Origin: Gnetum montanum
Taxonomy: Eukaryota; Streptophyta; Gnetopsida; Gnetales; Gnetaceae
NCBI GenBank assembly: GCA_015680685.1
Contig: MNCI01025022.1
Span: 1 to 55,104 of the forward strand
DNA length: 55,104 bases
Reading direction: 5' to 3'
Every line of letters begins with the position of its first letter. Position 1 is the stretch's first letter. Position numbers and translations under genes: made by a program. The notes under the pieces were generated by a model. It did no database searches and was not told where the DNA came from. It was given only the letters and a program-made list of their open reading frames with translations. This document shows positions 1 to 11,594 of this stretch, piece by piece.

Positions 1-250
1 GGAACTAAAGGAGTTGAATGCAATGCATACCTATCAAATAAGACACGCATGTTAAAACCACCAATTTTAGAAAATAACTCTATGTTACATAAAACCACAA
101 GTTAGGATCATATGAATAGTGAGATGAGATGGCTTTGAGAAAGGATTATAGGAATTGGGACATGAGGTGCCATACCATAGGCATAATGAATCCTTATGTG
201 TTATTAATGGTTAAGTAATCATTATCCCTTCTTTCCAAGATTCAAACCAA
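1..250 (-). other. Element C 3' non-coding region
   Basis: On the minus strand this stretch aligns by eye with the 3' non-coding part of element A (for example 8366-8560). Shared blocks include a stretch around 'atggacttggt' and another around 'cctcatgtcccaat'. It shows that C, A and related elements share a 3' region, and that C's RT has been joined almost directly to it by deletion. No coding signal is seen. Confidence 0.7.
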
Positions 251-479
251 GTCCATAACACATTCCAATGACATCACAAATTATGGGTTTATTCATTAAA
301 ATGATTCCTTCTATAACAAAAAGTTCCTCTCTATATGTCAAAGATAATAAAAAAGCATTTAATTTTTGGTAACTATTATGATCTACTATTACTTTTACTC
401 CAAAATTGAAAAGCTTTGAATAATCAAAGATAAAATTTATTCATACATTAATGACATCTAATTATGCTTGAGAGTTAGC

Positions 480-830
480 CAGGCTGCTAAACTTATTATT
501 GCTTTTTTATTATTGAGCAGACTTTACATTATTAGCCTATGATGCATTTGGTTATACCCACTATATCCATCTATAAAGTTCTGGCACTAGTGCCTTGCAA
601 TAGTATCTAGAACTTGATCAAAAAATAGCAAAGGAAAATGTTCATTGAATTTTATGACATTTAACAAAATAAAGTGTATATAGACCCTTCACTTGTCACC
701 TTTCTTTGGGATAATGATCAAGGGATTAACCGAATCACTATCTATAATGGGGTAGATGAACACTAACTCAAGTAGTGTTTCCAATTCTTGTTTGATGCCC
801 TCTTTAAATCTTGGATTCAATCTTCTTTAA
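480..830 (-). pseudogene. Ty3/gypsy reverse transcriptase fragment (element C)
   Basis: Reading the minus strand from about 830, the sequence gives the entry region of a Ty3/gypsy RT, including RRLNPRFKEG, then an IYPI block and a PKKGDK motif near 692. Further on, a FFDQVLD-like block (about 640-603) and FIDGYSGYNQM (about 580-545) match the conserved FxDGYSGYNQI block of Athila/Tat-type RT. Stops and frameshifts separate these parts. The catalytic YVDD block and everything after it are missing, apparently by deletion into the 3' non-coding region. The assignment as Ty3/gypsy RT is firm. It is non-functional. Confidence 0.85.
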
Positions 831-1029
831 GGTTGATAGTGTGGTTTAACAATTGTATCTATGTAGATACAATGTTAACAAATTCATAGATCTATTTTCA
901 TTATTTCATCATAAGACAATATGAATGTAGATAGCCATCTATTTATGACTTCTAGTAATCTTCTTTTTTATTCTCTCTTAAGATTAGCATTTATGATTAC
1001 CAATTTTTTATTATTTTAGAAAACATATT

Positions 1030-1790
1030 CAAGCATACTTGGTAGGGGTTTAAGTTCTAAAGGCTTTGGTTCATAGTTATTTGGAATCTCTAACTCTTCC
1101 CATTCAATGTCATCTTCATTTTGGAACTTAGTATATGGGAGTTGTCTTCACATTTACTCTATCTTAATAGTTTCTTCTACATAGGAACTTGTGATCTTTT
1201 CAACCAGTTTCATGCATATATTTGAAGTAGATTTTATTTTATTAGTTAGTAACTAAATGCCTTCTTGCTTTATGGCTATTGCATATAGACACTGTTGTAC
1301 ACACATATCCTCAATGCATACTTTGCATGATGGACTATTGTTTTGTCTTGTTGTTCATATTTTTTGTATGTAATTACACCCATTATCACTATATGTGATA
1401 CATAGAACTCTTCATCATTGAATAACGTTGTTCTCATCGTCCTTAGAGATATTTCAAAGGATAAATCTATAATACTAACCTTAGCATTCATTGTGATAAG
1501 CAATGGTATTCCCATAATTATAGGGAATTCCCTTTATTGTTTCCCACTTTCATAACAAGGAAGTCTATAGGATAATACCAACAACTTATATTAATTACAA
1601 CATCTTCCACTTGTCCATGTGAAATAGCAATGGATTGGTCAACCAACACTACTTAGATATTACATTTCTCAATGAAGGTAAATTCAAGGCCTTGTACATA
1701 TCGTGAGAAATAAGATTTACCCATGATCTTTAATCCAATAAAGCCTTACATGGCTTGTTACTTGCTATGTGGAGGTATATTAAATGGCTT
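1030..1790 (-). pseudogene. Retropepsin-like protease and protease-RT linker (element C)
   Basis: The minus strand encodes a decayed retroviral-type aspartic protease, which would process the Gag-Pol polyprotein. Visible pieces are an ALLD...NLIS stretch near 1770-1700, corresponding to the catalytic Asp-Ser/Thr-Gly region with the Gly lost, a central LVDQSIAIS block near 1640, and IIMGIPLLITMNAKVSII at about 1520-1470, matching the C-terminal ILGRPFL-like block. The clearest open stretch is 1515-1276. Near 1065-1033 the linker motif LELKPLPSMLEYVF appears, typical of plant Ty3/gypsy elements between protease and RT. Several in-frame stops are present. A solo LTR (1975-2697) separates this from the gag end. 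Confidence 0.8.
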
Positions 1791-1969
1791 GCTAGATCTA
1801 TTCATTTCTTGAAAAATGCTCCTACTTTTATCTAGTTGGTTATAGTCTAGGTAATCATGAAAGTCCTTAGATCCTTCCTATTGATGTTTGAAGCATGGTA
1901 CTTCATCAAGGACTTGATGTAAAAGGAACAAGGTTAGACAAAATTCATATTCCTTAAATCTTTTCTAGA

Positions 1970-1974
1970 CTTCT
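1970..1974. repeat. Target site duplication (left) of solo LTR S
   Basis: CTTCT here is repeated exactly at 2698-2702, directly outside the other end of solo LTR S. Confidence 0.8.
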
Positions 1975-2697
1975 TTATGAATCACCATTTTTATTGGTCG
2001 TGACATTGGGTACATAACATCGAGGCGTAGATCCAACGTCGGATAACCAACATCAGGGTATATTCCCCAAGTCTATAAATACCGCACCTGGGCTCCCATT
2101 TTAAGTCATTTTTTGAGAAATTTTTTTTCATTCTTAGTTAGACTACTAAAGCTCTTGTAGTTTATTTTCCTCAGAGTTGGAGTATTTTTTGAGTGCCCAC
2201 AGAAGGAGTCCAAAGCATGTATGGTTCTTTGTTTGAACACTGATGTACTTGAACATAGTAGTGTGACAAGAATAAAACAAACTCTTTTGACAATCCTTGT
2301 AGCACTTAGAATAGCTTAATATTTTCTTTAATGCATTCTACTTTCTTATTATTTACTCTAATGTATTTGATTAATCAATTTAATTCCAACAATTAATAAA
2401 CACGAGCACGACCACTTTGAGCATTCATATAGTACTTGGTAACCCAGCAACGCTTAACGTTTGCTAGACCAGTAGTGCGATATGTGTTTAGAAAAGTGGG
2501 ATGATTACTTATGTTAGGCTAGCTAGGCAATAGACATTAGTTTCAATCTACTCTACCATTTATTCTTCTTGTAGGTGATTACATCCATAAAACATAAAAC
2601 GATAAAAATTCATATACATCAATTACACTTAAACCATACCCTTGAACCTCACAAGTGATTTGTATAGTTGGATGTAGGGGTACCTCATCACTCATCA
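1975..2697 (+). repeat. Solo LTR S (Athila-like family)
   Basis: A single LTR of about 723 bp with no internal region. It begins TTATGAATCACC, a mutated form of the TGATGAGTTATC start of the A family LTRs, and ends CACTCATCA after the family-typical block 'atgtaggggtacctcatc'. A TATA-like box (tataaata) is at 2074-2081. No primer binding site follows the 3' end and the flanks are a perfect 5-bp duplication, so this is a solo LTR left by LTR-LTR recombination. It lies in element C between gag and protease. Confidence 0.85.
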
Positions 2698-2702
2698 CTT
2701 CT
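2698..2702. repeat. Target site duplication (right) of solo LTR S
   Basis: CTTCT, identical to 1970-1974. Confidence 0.8.
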
Positions 2703-2834
2703 CTTAAAGAATGGATGTTCCATACTCTTAATTCACTAATTTTTGTGAAATCCCCTTACATATTAACTGTCCTAGTAACATTTTTATATTGTGGTTGTGT
2801 TGGTTGTTCTCTTCGCATTACTGGTAATGGTATT
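2703..2834 (-). pseudogene. Element C, gag-to-protease spacer segment
   Basis: A short piece of C left between solo LTR S and element A. On the minus strand it continues the gag-protease spacer and reads on across the S insertion site towards the protease. No domain is recognisable by itself. Confidence 0.55.
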
Positions 2835-3680
2835 TGATGAGTTATCATTTAGTTGACCGCAATATTGTGTACATGATATCGCATACACGATATTTCAGCC
2901 TACATGCGATATTGCATACGCGATATCATAGCCTATCTCCTCATCTATAAATAAGAGGTAGACAGATATGATAGGCATTAGTTGTTAGAGTTGTTAAGTT
3001 TAAGTTTCTTTTTATATCAGTTTTTCTCTCAACCCTTCTCTCCTAGTGTATGCCTGCAGTGTGGTGATTATAATTGTATGAAATCCTTATTCGAGTGTGA
3101 TGTACTTGGACACAGACATGACCGGAAATAAAGATCGAGATTACTTCATCATTGCAGCATTCACTTAGTTTAATTAATTATTTAATTAATTTTTATTTAC
3201 TACTTTCTTAGTTAATATCTCTCACCCTTATCTCCTAGTAATGTGGAATGAGTATGACTTAATCATGAGCATTCAAGTGTGACTACTTGATAACCCAGTA
3301 GCGTACTTTGGCCATGCACTTGGTAATCCCAGTGGTAGTCACACACAAGGTCCAAGATGTGTATAGATGATTAAGGAATGGATGCCCATTAGACTTAGGC
3401 TAGCTTAGATTCTCTCTCACCCTCTCTCTCCTAGCTTAGTTAATATTATTTTCCATTATCTTTAGGAGTAGCATTAGTATAGGAACACATCATACACCTC
3501 ACTCTAGACTAAACCATATGTGACAAAGTTAACACTAGTCGAGATGGGAAGATATTGAACTGCGACCTAAGAATGATTGTCTAGATACCACAACTAGTCC
3601 ATCTGCGGATTTCAACTGGATTGTGCATGAAACACTCATATTTGTATGGTTGAGTGTAGGGGGTGCCTCATCACTCATCA
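2835..3680 (+). repeat. 5' LTR of element A
   Basis: 846 bp, starting TGATGAG and ending CTCATCA, a 7-bp inverted terminal repeat. U3 has imperfect palindromic GATATCGCATAC-type motifs (about 2860-2930). A TATA-like box (tataaata) is at 2946-2953 and an AATAAA signal near 3127-3132. It aligns with the 3' LTR at roughly 90% by eye over the body, but the palindromic part of U3 is clearly different. Confidence 0.9.
2946..2953 (+). promoter_or_regulatory. TATA-like box of element A 5' LTR
   Basis: tataaata within 'tctataaataagagg', the same context as in the other LTRs of this family (11688-11695, 12908-12915, 19157-19164). Confidence 0.65.
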
Positions 3681-3681
3681 T

Positions 3682-3699
3682 TAGCATCATTGCCAGGGA
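3682..3699 (+). other. Primer binding site of element A (tRNA-Asp type)
   Basis: TAGCATCATTGCCAGGGA lies one base after the 5' LTR. It is a mutated form of the plant tRNA-Asp complementary site TGGCGCCGTTGCCGGGGA, common in Athila-like elements. Confidence 0.75.
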
Positions 3700-3821
3700 T
3701 GGTGCTAGTTATCTAGATTAGTTATATCATACAAGGTCACTATATAGGAATTAATTATATATCTTTTATGAAGAAATAATTACAAAACTTCACATACAAA
3801 TTCACACAAAATTTCACAACT

Positions 3822-5772
3822 ATGCCTCTCCTACAAGACTACAATAATGTCACATCTAATGAGGCAATTCATTGAAGAACCAATGAATTATATGACAATG
3901 AAGATTGGAGTACGCAATCTGAGGTGAGGATTTCTTATAAACATAAATGAAGGTAGAATTTTTCCAATGCACGAAAGTATAGCTTAATAGATGACGATGA
4001 ACCCCTACTGGCCACTACAAGCCTAACACAAATACAGGAGGTTGTTCGAATCTCCCGTAGGCATCGTAAAGAGAGCCACCTACCTAGGCTTGATTTAAAA
4101 AACTTTCACAATTTTTCAAGAGGCTATGAATTAGATCTACAACAACATTTACAAGCCTTCTATGATGCCTATACATGGTACAACATTGATAATGATTGGA
4201 AAAAATTCAAGCACTTTCCTATGACACTCATTGTCCAAGCAAAAGTATGGTATAGATTGTTAAAACCAAATTCAAAATAACGTTGGCCAATAATGGTAGA
4301 ACTCTTTAGTGAAAGATATCAAACCTACACAAGAGTGTCGACCTTGAGGAAACAAATCTAAGAGTGGAAAAAAACACAACATGAACCCTTGGACATGGCC
4401 TTAGAAAGATATTATGCACTGTTAAACAACTGTCCAGGCCATGAGTTCTTTGAAGAAAGGCTAATGTACCATATCATTGATTGGCTTCGTGATGCATCAA
4501 GAGAAACCCTAGGGATGTATGCCCAAGGTCAACTATACAAACTACGAAGCCATCAATTCCAAGAGCTTATTAAGTGGATAGCAAAAGAAGGAGAAATGGC
4601 TAGATGGGAGAGTGTTGAAAAACATCAATAGGATCAAAGTCTCAACTTAACAGAGGTCCATAATCACAAAAAGGAAAAATCAACCTATCTCAAGGAGGAA
4701 GAATCATCTTTGCCAGTATAACAATCATTAGAGGAAGTCAAGGCAAAGATCAATAAGATGTTGGAATGGACACATAAAAAGTGTGGAGAATATCTCGATA
4801 TTATTGGAGATAGAGTTTTGACAACCTGAGAAGTAGGGCAAAATATCATTAGACAATCGGAAATAAGGGATGAAGAAAATAAGAGCTCAACTTCCAATCA
4901 TACATATGAATGCAACATTTGCCTGTATGATCACCCCAAGGGCCCATTCCCAACCTTGTTACATTTATATGAGCATTGGGAAAGCACGTTACATCTAGAG
5001 TTCATATAGAGATACTATGTTCAATCATAGTGGCAACAATCCTAGTCGTGGGGAAAACCATCCCTAAATTGGAGACACCCTTCATACCATCCGAATTCAA
5101 ATGCTTATCTACTCCAACATCCTATTTGCCAAACTAGGTCAACATACTCTATCTCACTGCATTATTATTTTCCTCAATATTGTTAGCCCATGTCCTCAAC
5201 ACAAACCACCACCTTGTGTAGCTTACACTTCTCCTAAATTTCAACATTCTCACCCTTTCCCTCCTTCTACATCACCACCAACTATTCATAAAGTGTCTAC
5301 ATCATAGCAACAACCCACAAACGTTACTTGTGCAACTATTTCCAATAGTAGTGAGAGACCTCAACAACATCAAAGGTGTCCCTTCTTTAGAAATGACTGT
5401 AGGAAGGGACAACACAATTCCAAGGCCACTACATTCTCTAACTCAGCACAAGTCCAACACTATGATGCGTCCTTCTCTTCAACAACCATATGGCCCAATG
5501 GATACAGCCATGGAGGGCAACATCCCAATCCTTGCATACCATCTTACGGTCTCAAGTATCATAGTTGGTCAACTCTTTACTAGGGAACCACATCTTACAA
5601 ATCACCCCACTATGCTTACTATAATCAGGTGTGTGAACCCCAATGGGGTAAGTATGACCAAGTTTCAATATTTCCAACATGCAAGGATCCTCATCTTTCA
5701 TTTATTAATCCTCGCCATGCTCAATTGTTTAGTTATGGGGGATATCCCCCATTCTAAACACAAGCAAGATTA
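3822..5772 (+). pseudogene. Gag polyprotein remnant (element A)
   Basis: This encodes the structural Gag protein that would package the element RNA. The open part 4389-4631 together with the preceding frame gives a retrotransposon Gag core: an LQQHLQAFYDAY block (about 4135-4170), AKVWYRLL (about 4240), ELFSERYQTYTRVSTLR (about 4300-4350) and EPLDMALERYYALLNNCP (about 4385-4440). Near 4908-4945 is a zinc-knuckle-like CNICLYDHPKG stretch in which the later cysteine is lost. A proline-rich tail reaches 5772. In-frame stops occur (for example about 4278 and 4360). The N-terminal region is much shorter than in element B. The start is the first ATG after the leader. No protease follows. Confidence 0.8.
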
Positions 5773-6130
5773 ATAAATATTTTTTATTTTCTTTAAATTT
5801 ACAATTTTTTGTTTTCCATTTTTTCATTTTTCAATTTCTTGTTTTATTTTTTTGTCTTTTTGTGTTTTTATCTTTTTATAAGTAATCTCATCTACAAAAA
5901 AAACACTCATATGGATTGTTGGTTGAGGTGTGTTCTATGTTATCAAGTCTTGAGCAATCAATTATTTGGATAGTGAGCCCATTACACCCACTTATCCATT
6001 CTACAAATAAGAGGTTTTGTCGAGGGTATAGTGATATTCTTGACATTGTTAAAACTTAAAATTAATTTTGTCTTAATTGTATCTAGAATGAAGGATGGAT
6101 CAAGAGGAAATGATTAGGGTGTGACATCAA
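5773..6130 (+). other. T-rich non-coding spacer of element A
   Basis: A low-complexity T-rich stretch (about 5780-5880) follows gag, then non-coding sequence leading into the first tandem unit. Element B has a similar T-rich stretch after its protease (about 17230-17340), so this seems to be an ancestral position where pol is missing. Confidence 0.6.
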
Positions 6131-7134
6131 GGGGACTTGCGGATTCTCTTTGGTGACATCTGTGAGAGTTATCACACAATGTGGTTGTACTAAGATCCTT
6201 GTAGATCTAACACAAAATGGAAGTAAGAGTAATCAAAAGGCACTTAAAAATCAAATGTTGTTCTAGGGGGTCCCACTAGAAAGACATGCACCCATGCCTG
6301 AAGGTTGATGGCTTCTCTAGATTCAGCAATCGAAAAAAAAGAATGAAAGAAAAAGAAAAAAACAAAGGAAGTGCCACAAAGCAAAAATGACTCCTCCCTT
6401 GAACAAAATGCCAAGTGATTGTATGCCTTGTTGTTCTGGTACTCTCATAGTCACTCATCATGAGATGAAACAATGCGGTGTCACTAATCAGAGGAATGGA
6501 CTTGGTCCTGATCTTGGAATGACAAGTTAATGACACATTAATCATGCTTTACACGTAGGATTTACTATTCCCTAGGTCAATTACCTCATGTCCCAATCTC
6601 TACAATCCCTTCTATACTCTGTCTCATCTTGCTATTCATGTAATTGTAGCTTGTGTCTCGTATAGCATAGAATTATTACCTCATTCCAATGGTATCTACA
6701 TGTGCATGCATTGTGAAACTGGTATGGATTACATTTAACCCTTCTAGTGCCTACGTACATTTTAAGGTGTGGTTATGCGAGGGCATTATAGGTTGGAACC
6801 TACTTTGGGGAGGATCCACTTGCATGACTTTTACAATTTGTACTTGTTGCATACCATCACATCATCTTATACCCTGTGAGTACTTTATTGTCAAAGCTAT
6901 TCTTTCCTTTGTAATCATTTTATCAAATGTTCCTCAAAACCAAGTCCTTTTAGGTGTCACCTAATAAACCAGGTCTAACATTAACCTTTTATGGCAACTT
7001 CCTTGAAAAAACTTCTAACTCTAAAATCACACGAAGCAAAGAATTCAACATTTATTAAATGCAATGAGTAAGGTATGAAATCATTGAAATTTTTTCAATA
7101 ACCTTACTAATAGTTGATCTTTGTGTGATTATAG

Positions 7135-7569
7135 CTAGCCCCTAAAAGAAGACAAGGAGGACCTTCTCAAGGTGCAACCGAATGACCAAGAGGAGGTAGA
7201 GACCAAGGACTTCATGCAGAACATGTAGAGAAGGAGGAACAATCACTCAGCATCCATCAGGGAACTCCTATTACTACATAATCTATCCAAGAAAAAGGTG
7301 GAGAGGTTAGAGCCCAAGCCTATGAAGAGGAATGACAGTTGTCTGTGGCTTGGTATGTCAAGGAAAATAAAATGTTTCTACAACTACCCTGCGCATGGGA
7401 GGTGTCGACTCCATCAAACATCAAAACATTAGCATGGATGGCACAGGATCGTTGAACTGAAGAGGAGACACTCCAGGCCATACTTCAATGCCAACAAGCC
7501 CTAAGACCTATAGCACAAGACAAGGGAAAGGCACCTATGAAGGAGCTATCGCCACAAAGAACTACCTGA
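7135..7569 (+). pseudogene. Accessory ORF remnant in unit 1 (start codon lost)
   Basis: This is 435 bp, the same length as in units 2 and 3. The start position is CTA instead of ATG. It corresponds to the two ends of the long accessory frame of element E (54327-51484) with the middle deleted: the N-terminal basic, Gln/Gly-rich part and the C-terminal part around 'gcatgggaggtgtcgactcc'. Stops are present in frame. It is directly preceded by a branch-point-like and 3' splice-site-like sequence. Confidence 0.65.
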
Positions 7570-7761
7570 GTTCCATCAATTTTTGTAGATATAGTATTTT
7601 CTCTCGCATTCTCTGTGTTGTGTCTCAATTTTGTTCTAATTCCACACTATGGCATGAACCCATTCTCACCATTCAATAATCTCATACACATCCACTGTAT
7701 AATTAATGGAGCTTGTTCTCACTGTAACTTGAGGAAAAGTTTTCGTTCAGTCGTGGGGGTA

Positions 7762-8047
7762 TGATGAGTTATCATTTTAGTTCATCACGATATCACATAT
7801 GTGATGTCGCATATGCGATATTGCGTACGCAATATTGCTACCTATCTCCTCATCTATGAATAAGAGGTAGATAGATTTGATAGCCATTAGTTGTTAGAGT
7901 TGTTAAGTTTAAGTTTCTTTTTACATTAGTTTTTCTCTCGACCCTTCTCTCCTAGTGTATGCCTGTAGTGTGGTGATTGTAATTGTATGACATCCTTATT
8001 TGAGTGTGATGTACTTAGACATGCACATGACCAACAATAAAGATCGA
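7762..8047 (+). repeat. Truncated LTR (5' 286 bp) in unit 1
   Basis: Starts TGATGAGTTATC after the polypurine tract 'gtcgtgggggta'. It contains U3 palindromes, a mutated TATA-like box (tatgaata) and AATAAA, and stops 6 bases after AATAAA, where unit 2 begins. Confidence 0.9.
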
Positions 8048-9049
8048 GGGGACTTGTTGATTCTCTTTGGTGACATCTGTAAGAGTTATTACACAACGTG
8101 GTTGTACTAAGATCCTTGTAGATCTAACGCAAAATGGAAGTAAGAGTAATCAAAAGGCACTTAAAAATAAAATGTTGTTCTAGGGGGTCCCACTAGATAG
8201 ACATGCACCCATGCCTGAAGGTCGATGGCTTCTCTAGATTCAGCAATCGAAAAAAAAAGAATGAAAGAAAAAAAAAACAAAGGAAGTTCCACAAAGCAAA
8301 AATGACTCCTCCCTTGATCAAAATGCCAAGTGATTGTATGCCTTGTTGTTCTGGTACTCTCATAGTCACTCATCATGAGATGAAACAATGCGGTGTCACT
8401 AATCAGAGGAATGGACTTGGTCCTGATCTTGGAACGACAAGTTAATGACACATTAATCATGCTTTACACGTAGGATTCACTATGCCCTAGGTCAATTACC
8501 TCATGTCCCAATCTCTACAATCCCTTCTATACTCTGTCTCATCTTGCTATTCATGTAATTGTAGCTTGTGTCTCGTATAGCGTAGAATTATTACCTCATT
8601 CCAGTGGTATCTACATGTGCATGCTTTGTGAAACTCTTATGGATTACATTTAACCCTTCTAGTGCCTACGGACATTTTAAGGTGTGGTTATGCAAGGGCA
8701 TTATAGGTTGGAACCTGCTTTGGGGAGGACCCACTTGCGTGACTTTTACAATTTGTACTTGTTGCATACCATCACATCATCTTATATCATGTGAGTACTT
8801 TATTGTCAAATCTATTCTTTCCTTTGTAATAATTTTATCAAATGTTCCTCAAAACCAAGTCCTTTTAGGTGTCACCTAACAAACCAGGTCCAACATTAAC
8901 CTTTTATGGCAACTTCCTTGAAAAAATTTCTAACTCTAAAATCACACTAAGCAAAGAATTCAACATTTATTAAAGGCAATGAGTAAGGTATGAAATCATT
9001 GAACCTTTTTCAATAACCTTACTAATAGTTGATCTTTATGTGATTATAG

Positions 9050-9484
9050 ATGGCCCCTAAAAGAAGACAAGGAGGACCTTCTCAAGGTGCAACCCAACGA
9101 CCAAGAGGAGGAAGAGACCAAGGACTTCATGCAGAACATGTAGAGAAGTAGGAACAATCACTCAGCATCCATCACGGAACTCCTATTACTACATAATCTA
9201 TCCAAGCAAAAGGTGGAGAGGTTAGATCCCAAGCCTATGAAGAGGAATGACAGTTGTTTGTGGCTTGGTATGTCAAGGCAAATAAAATGTTTCTACAACT
9301 ACCCTGCGCACGGGAGGTGCCAACTCCATCAAACATCAAAACATTAGCATAGATGGCACAGGATCGCTGAACTGAAGAGGAGAAACTCCAAGCCATACTT
9401 CAATGCCAACAAGCCCCAAGACCTATAGCACAAGACAAGGGAAAGGAATCTATGAAGGAGCCATCGCCACCAAGAACTACCTGA
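9050..9484 (+). pseudogene. Accessory ORF remnant in unit 2
   Basis: 435 bp in one frame, from ATG (MAPKRRQGGPSQG at the N-terminus) to a TGA at 9482-9484, with internal stops (for example after HVEK). The N-terminus matches that of the element E accessory frame (MVPKCGQQEGPSQG) and the C-terminal part matches E near 51720-51484. The large central domain is missing. Directly before ATG stands 'ttactaatag...gattatag', a plausible branch point and 3' splice site. Confidence 0.7.
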
Positions 9485-9676
9485 GTTCCATCAATTTTTG
9501 TAGATATAGGATTTTCTCTCGCATTCTCTGTGTTGTGTCTCAATTTTGTTCTAATTCCACACTATGGCATGAACCTATTCTCACCATTCAATAATCCCAT
9601 ACACATCCACTGTATAATTAATGGAGCTTGTTCTCATTGTAACTTGAGGACAAGTTTTCATTCAGTCGTGGGGGTA

Positions 9677-9962
9677 TGATGAGTTATCATTTTAGTTCAT
9701 CACGATATCACATATGTGATGTCACATATACGATATTGTGTACGCAGTATTGCAACCTATCTCCTCATCTATAAATAAGAGGTAGATAGATTTGATAGGC
9801 ATTAGTTCTTAGAGGTTTTAAGTTTAAGTTTCTTTTTATATTAGTTTTTCTCTCAACCCTTCTCTCCCAATGTATGCCTGTAGTGTGGTGATTGTAATTG
9901 TATGACATCCTTATTTGAGTGTGATGTACTTAGACATGCACATGACCAACAATAAAGATCGA
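9677..9962 (+). repeat. Truncated LTR (5' 286 bp) in unit 2
   Basis: Same extent and same breakpoint just past AATAAA as in unit 1, with tataaata about 30 bases after the palindromic part of U3. Confidence 0.9.
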
Positions 9963-10967
9963 GGGGACTTGTTGATTCTCTTTGGTGACACCTGTAAGAG
10001 TTATTACACAACGTGGTTGTACTAAGATCCTTGTAGATCTAACGCAAAATGGAAGTAAGAGTAATCAAAAGGCACTTAAAAATACAATGTTGTTTTAGGG
10101 GGTCCCACTAGAAAGACATACTCCCATGCTTGAAGGTCGATGGCTTCTCTAGATTCAGCAATCAAAAAAAAAAAAAATGAAAGAAAAAGAAAAAACAAAG
10201 GAAGTGCCACAAAGCAAAAGTGACTCCTCCCTTGAAAAAAATGCCAAGTGATTGTATGCCTTGTTGTTCTGGTATTCTCATAGTCACTCATCATGAGATG
10301 AAACAATGCAGTGTCACTAATTAGAGGAATGGACTTGGTCCTGATCTTGGAACAACAAGTTAATGACACATTAATCATGCTTTACACGTAGGATTCACTA
10401 TGCCCTAGGTCAATTACCTCATGTCCCAATCTCTACAATCCCTTCTATACTTCGTCTCATCTTGCTATTCATGTAATTGTAGCTTGTGTCTCATATAGCG
10501 TAGAATTATTACCTCATTCCAGTGGTATCTACATGTGCATGCTTTGTGAAACTTGTATGGATTACATTTAACCCTTCTAGTGCCTACGGACATTTTAAGG
10601 TGTGGTTATGAAAGGGCATTATAGGTTGGAACCTGCTTTGGGGAGGACCCACTTGTGTGACTTTTACAATTTGTACTTGTTGCATACCATCACATCATCT
10701 TATACCTTGTGAGTACTTTATTGTCAAATATATTCTTTCCTTTGTAATCATTTTATCAAATGTTCCTCAAAACTAAGTCCTTTTAGGTGTCACCTAACAA
10801 ACCAGGTCCAACATTAACCTTTTATGGCAACTTCCTTGAAAAAATTTCTAACTCTAAAATCACACTAAGTAAAGAATTCAACATTTATTAAAGGCAATGA
10901 GTAAGGTATGAAATCATTGAACTTTTTTCAATAACCTTACTAATAGTTGATATTTGTGTGATTATAG

Positions 10968-11402
10968 ATGGCCCCTAAAAGAAGACAAGGAGGACCTTCT
11001 GAAGGTGCAACCGAATGACCAAGAGGAGGCAGAGGCCAAGGACTTCATGCAGAACATGTAGAGAAGGAGGAACAATCACTCAGCATCCATCAGGGAACTC
11101 CTATTACTACATAATCTATCGAAGCAAAAGGTGGAGAGGTTAGAGCCCAAGCCTATGAAGAGGAATAACAGTTGTTTGTGTCTTGGTATGTCAAGGCAAA
11201 TAAAATGTTTCTGCAACTACCCTGCCCATGGGAGGTGTCGACTCCATCAAACATCAAAACATTAGCATGGGTGGCACAGGATCCCTGAACTGAAGAGGAG
11301 AAACTCTAGGCCATACTTCAATGCCAACAAGCCCCAAGACCTAGAGCACAAGACAATGGAAAGACACCTATGAAGGTGCCATCACCACCAAGAACTACAT
11401 GA
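10968..11402 (+). pseudogene. Accessory ORF remnant in unit 3
   Basis: 435 bp from ATG to TGA (11400-11402), colinear with the unit 1 and 2 copies. In-frame stops show it is not translated in full. The acceptor-like 'ttactaatag...gattatag' precedes ATG. Confidence 0.65.
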
Positions 11403-11582
11403 GTTTCATCAATTTTTGTAGTTATAGGATTTTCTCTCACATTATTTGTGTTGTGTCTCAATTTTGTTCTAATTCCACACTATGGCATGAACCCATTCTC
11501 ACCATTCAATAATCCCATACCCATCCACTGTGTAATTAATGGAGCTTGTTCTCACTGTAACTTGAGGACAAGTTTTCATTCA

Positions 11583-11594
11583 GTCGTGGGGGTA
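11583..11594 (+). other. Polypurine tract of element A
   Basis: 'gtcgtgggggta' directly precedes the 3' LTR. The same sequence precedes the LTR starts at 7762 and 9677, and similar ones occur in B (about 19062-19073) and E (51289-51300, minus). It is the expected primer site for plus-strand DNA synthesis. Confidence 0.75.

Larger units (their letters stand above)
6131..8047 (+). repeat. Tandem unit 1 of element A 3' region (1917 bp)
   Basis: The unit starts at 'ggggacttg' and ends with the first 286 bp of an LTR (7762-8047), just after 'aataaagatcga'. It holds a purine-rich tract (about 6330-6365), 3' non-coding sequence, a splice-acceptor-like site, the 435-bp accessory remnant (7135-7569), the polypurine tract and an LTR start. 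The next unit follows directly. By eye the units are well over 90% identical. Confidence 0.9.
8048..9962 (+). repeat. Tandem unit 2 of element A 3' region (1915 bp)
   Basis: The second copy, with the same start ('ggggacttg') and the same order of parts as unit 1: purine-rich tract near 8250-8280, acceptor-like site, accessory remnant with an intact ATG at 9050, polypurine tract, and 286 bp of LTR (9677-9962). The few differences from the other units include small length changes in the A-rich tract. Confidence 0.9.

Noticed and set aside
5780-5880. T-rich stretch as telomere or centromere satellite
   Set aside because: No telomere-type or satellite repeat unit is present; it is a simple low-complexity spacer.
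6689-8879. Repeated open frames at 6689-6964 and 8604-8879, and 7488-7679 and 9403-9594, as a gene family
   Set aside because: They recur only because the 1.92-kb units are tandem copies. They overlap non-coding parts or out-of-frame accessory sequence and show no preserved motif.
6276-10378. Three similar minus-strand frames (6276-6545, 8161-8460, 10076-10378) as conserved antisense genes
   Set aside because: Lengths and ends vary with indels in the A-rich tract. Similarity is explained by unit identity, and there is no sign of frame conservation.
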